A stretch of 14,786 bases of DNA. It comes from Entrophospora sp. SA101 (Eukaryota > Glomeromycota > Glomeromycetes > Entrophosporales > Entrophosporaceae). The stretch spans positions 1 to 14,786 of the forward strand of contig CAUDNR010000522.1 in the NCBI GenBank assembly GCA_958430865.1, in the 5' to 3' direction. The notes under the pieces were generated by a model. That model saw only the letters and a list, made by a program, of their open reading frames with translations. It ran no database searches and had not been told where the DNA came from. Made by a program: the position numbers and the translations under genes. Below, piece after piece: positions 10,001 through 14,786 of this stretch. The first letter of the stretch is position 1. Every line of letters starts with the position of its first letter.

Positions 10001-11112
10001 AATATTTATTTTAATGAACATTATAAATATTCTTGCAGTTTATTAATAATAGTTTTTATAATATATATAGATATTAAAGAACAAATTGAGTATATCAATA
10101 GAAATCTTTTGTCATGGTGTCAAGTATTGTCAAGTATAAAAAATGAAATAGGTATTACTATTTTTCATTGCTTTCTTATATTATTATTATATAAAATGTT
10201 ATAATAATATTTTAATTTTTAGGAAGAGAATTTACACCAATATTTACACCCTCTCTTGATTTTGCAAGAAGACCAGATGATAATTATCAAGGAAATTTTG
10301 GTAAGAAATTTTTTAAAAATATATATATATATTATTTATTTTTTTACAATGCTTATGAAAATATACATATTTTATATAGGTCAACCAGAATTATCAATTA
10401 TTGTAAACTATTTGAGGACCTCAATAGATTATTTATTAATAAATTTAAAAAATTATGGCAAATTATCATCTCAGCTTGAGAAAGGTGCAAATGAACTGTC
10501 AAATAACACAGATGAGGTTTGTCATAAATGATTTTGAATAAAACAGAATGTTTTTTTTTGTCCTAAGAATTATAATAATTTGATAATAACAAATAATAGA
10601 TTCTTTCTATACTTCCTAATGAATTTATTGCCGAGTTGGATGAATCTCATCAAAGATCTTTGGCAATTAGAGGATTACAGGATCAAGTTTGCAAATATCT
10701 AAAAAATACCATACATTATTTTTGTAGGTTATGTTAACTTTGTTCATTTATTATCAGACAATTATATTCTTTAATAATAATCATTTGTATTGCTAATCAT
10801 AGATGATGTTGAAGTTTGTTTAATATTATTGTGGAGGCATTTCAATTGTTTCATTGTCACTGCTAAAATAACATCAATTAAAACTACTGCAGGAATTGTT
10901 ATGATAGATATTTTTGAAAAATTAAAGGCTTTGGATGATAATGAGGTAAGTTGGTGGCATTTATTATTAAATCAAAAAAATCAAAAAGATGTTTGACTAA
11001 TCATAATCATATATTTTATTTATCTAAAAAGGATGTAGAGAAAAAATTTAAATCTAAAAATGAATTTATACAAATGTCTGTACGAAGATTAAAATCACTT
11101 ATAAAATGCTAA
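4041..11112 (+). CDS. NUP192: Nucleoporin Nup192/Nup205, complete 12-exon gene
   Basis: Large alpha-helical scaffold nucleoporin of the nuclear pore inner ring, which in known systems partners Nic96/Nup93 and Nup53. Exons inferred from GT-AG sites: 4041-4233, 4330-9012, 9133-9303, 9408-9523, 9609-9797, 9880-9997, 10071-10151, 10223-10300, 10380-10516, 10600-10723, 10803-10945, 11032-11112. They total 6114 bp, giving 2037 aa and a TAA stop, in frame at every junction. This is close to human NUP205 (about 2012 aa). Family-like features: N-terminal NSASRQKLQKG joined to TVIINKFEYKFP; ISDFLKVDELFAATLF; RSAPETAILLFLQERGY; HIPTELKAEIYNAI; GYRQPGIIPYISFILENIFF; and C-terminal MNFLLRLAQ and FTPIFTPSLDFARRP. 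A coiled-coil-like stretch spans about residues 178-222, and a Ser/Asn run lies near 1508-1520. The start is supported by AAACATG context and the family N-terminus. Intron 3 begins with a CA repeat and intron 8 holds an AT repeat. Exact splice sites are inferred; intron 10 has an alternative donor at 10728, but that would break frame. Confidence 0.88.
8661..8693 (+). repeat. AGC/AAC trinucleotide run inside NUP192
   Basis: Five AGC codons, two AAC codons, then three AGC and one AGT encode a Ser/Asn tract within the long exon 2. It is probably a flexible, length-variable loop between helices. Pure AGC units suggest slippage-prone, recent expansion. Confidence 0.8.
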
Positions 11113-11145
11113 ATATTTTATAATTTGCTAGATAAAGGTTTTTTT

Positions 11146-11151
11146 AATAAA
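11146..11151 (+). terminator. Likely poly(A) signal of NUP192
   Basis: A canonical AATAAA lies 33 bp after the NUP192 stop codon, in T-rich sequence, where a fungal cleavage/polyadenylation signal would be expected. Confidence 0.5.
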
Positions 11152-11634
11152 AATTAAACTAGCATTGGACTATAGTGCGAGTCACTTTATCACTGAACTT
11201 TTTGTTTCACGACGACAATTTTGAGAAAAAATATTTCAATCAAAAAATGCAATAAAAAATTTACGGTCACATGTTTTTAAAGATCATCAAGTGCAAAATT
11301 TATCCAAATACATACCTGGTTCGGTCTAAAAACTTCCTAAAGGTATATATATATGACACCAAAGAATATCCAGAATGGTCCAAGAGAATGTCTACGAAAA
11401 ATGTGGGATGATCTTCTTTATTTAATAATAACTATTGTCTTGACCAGTGATGTGATTTTTTGCTCTTTGCGAAGACACAATCCAAACCAACTTAACTTTA
11501 ATGTCAAAATAAAATTTTGATATTGCGTGTAATACGTAAAAAAGCCATGCGTTCTCAGTATTATCACGTGATAAAAGATCGGCTATAAAATTTTCTAAAA
11601 TTTACATATATAGTGCAAGACACCTAGTCCCACA
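11152..11634. other. Spacer between NUP192 and the hAT element
   Basis: No coding region is seen. Features are a perfect 12-bp palindrome TATCACGTGATA (11562-11573), a short AT run near 11346, and two loosely similar direct motifs, TATAGTGCGAGTCAC (about 11173) and TATAGTGCAAGACAC (about 11610), about 440 bp apart. These may be fragments of a dispersed repeat, but no family is recognisable. Confidence 0.4.
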
Positions 11635-11770
11635 TAGGGATGTTAAATGGTCCGTCCGGTCCGGTCCAGTCCGGTCCATGTCAGTCTTATTTAAAGTCAG
11701 ACCAAACTGTCAGTTTTGAAAATGGTCCGAAAAAGACCAATGGTTCAGTCCAGACTGCAGTCTTTATTAA
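11635..11770 (-). repeat. hAT 3' terminal and subterminal repeats
   Basis: GGTCC/GTCCG units are tightly reiterated at about 11648-11678. Further GGTCC/GGTTC-like and GACC-like motifs lie to about 11755, in both orientations. Subterminal iterated motifs of this kind are normal hAT transposase-binding sites. Confidence 0.6.
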
Positions 11771-12538
11771 TTCAAACAAATCATAATTTTTTTATTGAAA
11801 AACTTTTAAAAATTTTAATTTTAATTTTAATTTTAACTATATTAAAAATAAAATACATATTATTCATCAATTAACCCAACCCAATTTAACTCTTCATCAC
11901 CTTCTATATTTTCATCAGGTGTAGATGTTTCTTCAACAACATCTAAAATAATTTTATCATTATCCATTTCTGAAAAATAGGATAACCAACTTTTTAGACA
12001 TATAGCAGCTCTTGCAGTTTGTGGGTGAAGCCTTGATCTTGTTTTACGAATAGTGTGATTAGCAAGTGAAAATAATTGTTCACAAGGCACAGAGGTGGCC
12101 TGAACAGTGAGATAATCTTTGGCAATCCTTGCTAACATTGGAAATTCTGTTTGATGTGTTTTCCACCAATTTAATGGATCAATGTTTTCGTTGGTAACAA
12201 TTGGTAGTTGTAAATAACGTTCAAGTTCATCTTGTGTTGATGATTGTGTGTGATGATTACTATTATCATTGTTATTAGGTAAAGAAATCATGGAGAGAAA
12301 ATAAGAACGGCTATTTGGATTAGGATTTTGTTGTGAATTTTGATTAGACAATTGTTGATTCAGTGGTTCATATGTATCTATAAGATTTTTAAATTCATTT
12401 TTTAATTCTTCAATTTCTTGTAGTGTAAAACCTATACATGATATGGTAATTAGCTAATTACCGTAAATACGTAATTCGTAATTAATGTAATTAATTACCA
12501 CTTTCACACTTTAAAAACGTAATTACGTAATTAATTGC

Positions 12539-12595
12539 GGGTGACGAAATTAATTACGGGTGACGAAACTAATTACGGGTGACGAAATTAATTAT
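12539..12595 (+). repeat. Left 19-bp tandem array (3 units)
   Basis: There are three head-to-tail units of GGGTGACGAAATTAATTAC, at 12539-12557, 12558-12576 and 12577-12595. The second and third differ by single bases. Confidence 0.9.
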
Positions 12596-13070
12596 GAATA
12601 ACAACAAATTAATTGTTGGAAATATCATAATGCAAGTCACTCCCATTATAAAAACACTCTCCGTACAAACAAAAAATGTCAGTATGACGAGAATGTCATT
12701 ATAACGGGAGTTCATATAGAAGTCGTATGAGAATCATTATCACGTGATTTCGTAAATTTATTTTTATTATACATATTAATATATATTTTTTATTTTTATT
12801 TCATTCATGATTTATCAGGAAATTTAAAACTTACGCTGGGTCAAAATTGACCAGCATTATACAGAAGTGTTATCAGAATTTTCCATGGTGCCAGTCAATC
12901 TTGATCCCGGCATAAGTTTTATTTCCTTATGTTTTTTCAGAAATGAGAATGATTTTGATTGGTTCTCCATTATACTGACATGTTGTTATAACAGAATAAA
13001 TTCTATATTTCTAAAAAAAGTTGACAAATTATGTCATTATACTAGTATAACGAGATAAATAATAGGTGTC

Positions 13071-13156
13071 ATTTAATTTCGTCATTCGTAATTGATTTCG
13101 TCACGCGTAATTGATTTCGTCGCCCGTAATTAATTTCGTCACCCGTAATTAATTTC
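13071..13156 (-). repeat. Right 19-bp tandem array (inverted, 4-5 units)
   Basis: On the plus strand the units read GTAATTRATTTCGTCRCSC, at 13088-13106, 13107-13125 and 13126-13144, with degenerate partial units on each side (13071-13087 and 13145-13156). They are the reverse complement of the left-array units. The right array is more diverged between units and has at least one more copy. Confidence 0.88.
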
Positions 13157-13290
13157 ATAATTACGTATTACGTTTTTGGCAAAATAATTACCATAGCATG
13201 TATAGTAAAACCAGACAATTTATTCTTGGATCAATTACAGAACTGATTCATGTGTTATTTTCCATGAGACTCCAATATTCTTTTAATTTA

Positions 13291-13315
13291 CAGTCCCCGG
13301 TGAAAAGAATGGCGG
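13291..13315 (+). repeat. Left terminal inverted repeat of the Tc1/mariner element
   Basis: It begins CAGTCCCCGG immediately after TA and pairs with 14586-14610, with one mismatch (T versus C at the eleventh position). Confidence 0.92.
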
Positions 13316-13473
13316 TGGAGATACCGCATCTATTTTTGGCCGCAACGTCACCATTTTTCCGAATCGGGCCATTGTTTATATTACCAAATTGGACAATGGA
13401 TTGTTTATTTAATAAGTAAGTTGTAAACAATTAGGTTTGTTATTGTTTACATTTCGTTTTTGCCCGCTAAAAA

Positions 13474-14486
13474 ATGCCAAGTCCACTTGAAATCCAGCAA
13501 AACGCCGTTAAGTCACTTTGGCAACAAAACGTGCATAACGCAAAAGAAATTTCCAAACGATTGAATATCCCTTTACGCTCCTGTGAACGATATGTCAGTA
13601 AATTATGTAAAACTGGAAATAACTCTATAAATCACTCACCTGGTTGCCCAAGAAAGTTGTCCCCCAAGAAACGCCGCCATATTGGAAAAATTTTGAAACA
13701 CAACCACTTCACGACGGCAGGCGAACTTAAGGCTAAACTGGAAGAAAATGACCCTGAGCTCGAGGTCAGTGAACGTACAGTTCGTCGTGAGCTAAAAAAT
13801 CTCGGTTACGTTTCAATTCTTCCACGAAAAGTGCCTCTCTTGACCCAGAGAGCGAAGGACGTTCGCTTGTCTTGGGCACGTGAACATTGGCACTACAACT
13901 GGAGGAAAGTTGTTTTTTCTGATGAAACAACACTCCAGATGTTTAGCAACACAATTAATGCATGGTCTCGTAATGCACAACCTGTCGCTCCTATGGTAAA
14001 ACATCCGTTCAAAGTTCACGTTTGGGCGGCGATTAGTGTCAAAGGAAAAATCGGAATTCATCTGTTCACAGAAAATTTGGATCGTCATTTGTACCGGAGA
14101 ATTCTTGACAATCATTTATACAACAATGCAAACATGTTACATGGCCGTAACTGGTCTTTCAGCAAGACAATGACCCAAAACTCACCTCACGAGATGTTCG
14201 GCGTGACTTGGAAGAATGTCTTCCAAGACGGGTTTGTTCTTGGCCTTCATACAGCCCGGACCTGAATCCTATTGAGAATGTATGGGCCATTTTAAAGAGA
14301 AAAGTAGAGAGAAAGGTCAAGAATTTAGTGGCAAAAAATAAAAAAATCTCACAAGAGATTTTTCTTACCATAATCCGGCAGGAATGGGACAATCTTGACA
14401 ATAATGTGTTACTTCGGTGCATTGAAAGCATGCCAAACCGAATTCAAGCATGCATCGATGCACAAGGAGGCCATACAAAATATTAA
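13474..14486 (+). pseudogene. Tc1/mariner transposase with a single frameshift
   Basis: Cut-and-paste DDE transposase of the Tc1 group. The N-terminal half has paired helix-turn-helix domains (about residues 5-45, AKEISKRLNIPLRSCERYV, and 65-110, SERTVRRELKNLGY) linked by a GRPRK-like SPGCPRKLS. The catalytic region shows D150 (VVFSDETT), followed by KVHVWAAISVKGKIGI. A one-base loss at about 14158-14160 shifts the frame just before the QQDNDPK motif. The second frame carries that aspartate (14166-14168), then SYSPDLNPIENVW with the catalytic glutamate (14274-14276), and ends at TAA 14486. Allowing for the lost base the protein would be about 337 aa, normal for the family. There are 35 residues between the second Asp and the Glu, one more than the classical DD34E spacing. 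All other positions are open, so inactivation is recent, or it is a sequencing error. Confidence 0.9.
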
Positions 14487-14585
14487 TCATATAATAAAAA
14501 ATGTTGTGTTAGTATCATACTTTAAATAATAAAAAAATAATATTAAATTAATAATGAAAATTTTACATACCTTTAAAAAATGCGT

Positions 14586-14610
14586 CCGCCATTCTTTTCG
14601 CCGGGGACTG
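14586..14610 (-). repeat. Right terminal inverted repeat of the Tc1/mariner element
   Basis: On the minus strand it reads CAGTCCCCGGCGAAAAGAAT followed by GGCGG, ending directly against TA at 14611-14612. Confidence 0.92.
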
Positions 14611-14786
14611 TATGATTAACTGAATCTGCAATTAAATAATGTTCATTGTTGCCATCAATTACCTTTTTCAATACTTTAATTAATGCAGTAAAAGTAATGC
14701 GCACATCATTTAAAGTGGGTGAACTTGATGATAAAAATTTGGTTGCAATGTATAATGGTTTTAAAATAACACACAAGTCATCAATT

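Larger units (their letters stand above)
12433..13204. mobile_element. Non-autonomous foldback-like element with inverted 19-bp repeat arrays, inserted in the hAT gene
   Basis: A 772-bp insertion is flanked by a perfect 8-bp duplication, GTAAAACC (12425-12432 and 13205-13212). The termini are inverted repeats: TATACATGATATGGTAATTA at the left and, on the other strand, TATACATGCTATGGTAATTA at the right. Behind each lie A/T-rich TAATTACGTAATTA palindromes and then an array of about 19-bp units in opposite orientations. The middle has no significant coding region. An 8-bp duplication fits hAT-type (or P/Merlin-type) mobilisation in trans; this is inference. Confidence 0.8.
13291..14610 (+). mobile_element. 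Complete Tc1/mariner element, 1320 bp, inserted in the hAT gene
   Basis: Both ends are present. CAGTCCCCGGTGAAAAGAATGGCGG at 13291-13315 and its inverted copy at 14586-14610 differ at one of 25 positions. Flanking TA dinucleotides at 13289-13290 and 14611-14612 are the expected target duplication. A single transposase gene lies inside. The base composition is visibly richer in G and C than the surrounding DNA, consistent with recent arrival or a different mutational history. Confidence 0.93.
11635..14786 (-). mobile_element. hAT-superfamily transposon, minus strand, left part off-window, with two nested insertions
   Basis: The 3' end of the element starts TAGGGATGTTAAATGGTCCG at 11635, the YAGGG-type terminus common in hAT elements, followed by reiterated GGTCC. 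The minus-strand transposase follows in three pieces, separated by the 12433-13204 and 13291-14610 insertions, and runs off the right edge. The other terminus and the 8-bp target duplication therefore cannot be checked; GTCCCACA at 11627-11634 would be the candidate duplication. Confidence 0.75.
11860..14786 (-). pseudogene. hAT transposase, split by two insertions and further mutated
   Basis: There are three collinear fragments on the minus strand. The C-terminal piece (12432-11860) carries the hAT dimerisation domain: ELERYLQLP, PLNWWKTHQTEFPMLARIAK, then CEQLFSLANHTIRKTRSRL and a TAA stop. The middle piece (13288-13213) encodes KLKEYWSLMENNT and a DPR motif. The third piece (14786-14611) encodes IDDLCVILKPLYIATKF, then VRITFTALIKVLKKVIDG and ADSVNH. 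Skipping the mariner element plus one TA fuses ADSVNH directly to KLKEYW. Skipping the 12433-13204 element plus one duplication fuses the middle piece to GFTLQEIEELKNEF. Even so the gene is dead: TGA interrupts at 13248-13250 and a one-base loss near 13222-13226 shifts frame just after DPR. The TTG at 12349-12351 is an internal codon, not a start. The N-terminal BED finger region and the first catalytic residues would lie beyond the window. Confidence 0.85.

Noticed and set aside
10724..10732. Alternative donor at 10728 for NUP192 intron 10
   Set aside because: It would change the phase from 1 to 2 and break the frame at the exon 11 acceptor. The GTAGGT donor at 10724 keeps frame and gives a family-like sequence.
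9018..10996. Several short plus-strand frames (starting at 9018, 9980, 10256, 10790) as separate small genes
   Set aside because: Each is a NUP192 exon read into adjacent introns. Splicing at GT-AG sites joins them into one frame that ends at 11112.
11860..12351. Stand-alone 163-aa gene on the minus strand
   Set aside because: Its apparent start is an internal TTG. The frame continues upstream to the insertion point at 12432 and is the C-terminal piece of a broken hAT transposase.
12867..13058. 63-codon plus-strand frame in the foldback-like element
   Set aside because: No domain and no conserved pattern; it is interior filler of a non-autonomous element.
12539..13156. CRISPR-like array
   Set aside because: The 19-bp units are directly abutting with no spacers, occur in two opposite blocks, and sit inside a mobile element of a eukaryote.
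13198..13430. Short plus and minus frames spanning the mariner left end
   Set aside because: The plus frame crosses the hAT-mariner boundary. The minus frame is a hAT fragment fused to mariner non-coding sequence, so neither is a gene.
13813..14431. Minus-strand frames within the Tc1/mariner element
   Set aside because: They are antisense shadows of the transposase, which has clear family motifs on the plus strand.
4041..14786. NUP192 and the transposon cluster as a functional island or defence system
   Set aside because: One housekeeping gene beside nested, mostly broken transposons shows no shared regulation, orientation or conserved accessory genes.

Overview
The window looks like nuclear DNA of a TE-rich, AT-rich fungus. 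An early-diverging lineage such as Glomeromycotina (arbuscular mycorrhizal fungi) is my best guess. I infer this from a host gene with eleven short GT-AG introns (71-120 bp), strongly A/T-biased codon use, and three families of eukaryotic cut-and-paste transposons. The genus cannot be settled from sequence alone.

Layout, left to right. (1) 1-2372: a pogo/Tigger-type DNA transposon copy. Its transposase is intact (505-2148, with an in-frame 78-bp intron) and it has a clear right end with iterated motifs (2298-2372) next to a TA. No matching left end is visible. (2) 2373-4040: gene-poor spacer with low-complexity A/T repeats, an imperfect inverted repeat (3034-3513), a decayed minus-strand coding relic (about 3468-3787) and a GC-rich hairpin (3865-3897). 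(3) 4041-11112: a complete 12-exon gene for the nuclear pore scaffold protein Nup192/Nup205. The predicted product is 2037 aa and every splice junction keeps frame. This is the only host gene I can support. (4) 11113-11634: spacer with a poly(A) signal. (5) 11635 to the window end: a nested transposon complex. A minus-strand hAT element is the oldest layer. It is interrupted by a 772-bp element with inverted arrays of a 19-bp repeat (12433-13204, flanked by a perfect 8-bp duplication). It is interrupted again by a complete 1320-bp Tc1/mariner element (13291-14610, flanked by TA), whose transposase carries a one-base frameshift. Bridging the two insertions reunites the hAT reading frame, apart from one stop and one frameshift.

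The genes do not form a pathway: one housekeeping gene sits between transposon deposits. I found no convincing new biological system. The items most worth a second look are the lopsided intron distribution of NUP192, the foldback-like element with inverted 19-bp arrays, the stop-free intron of the Tigger transposase, and the layered insertion history at the right end.
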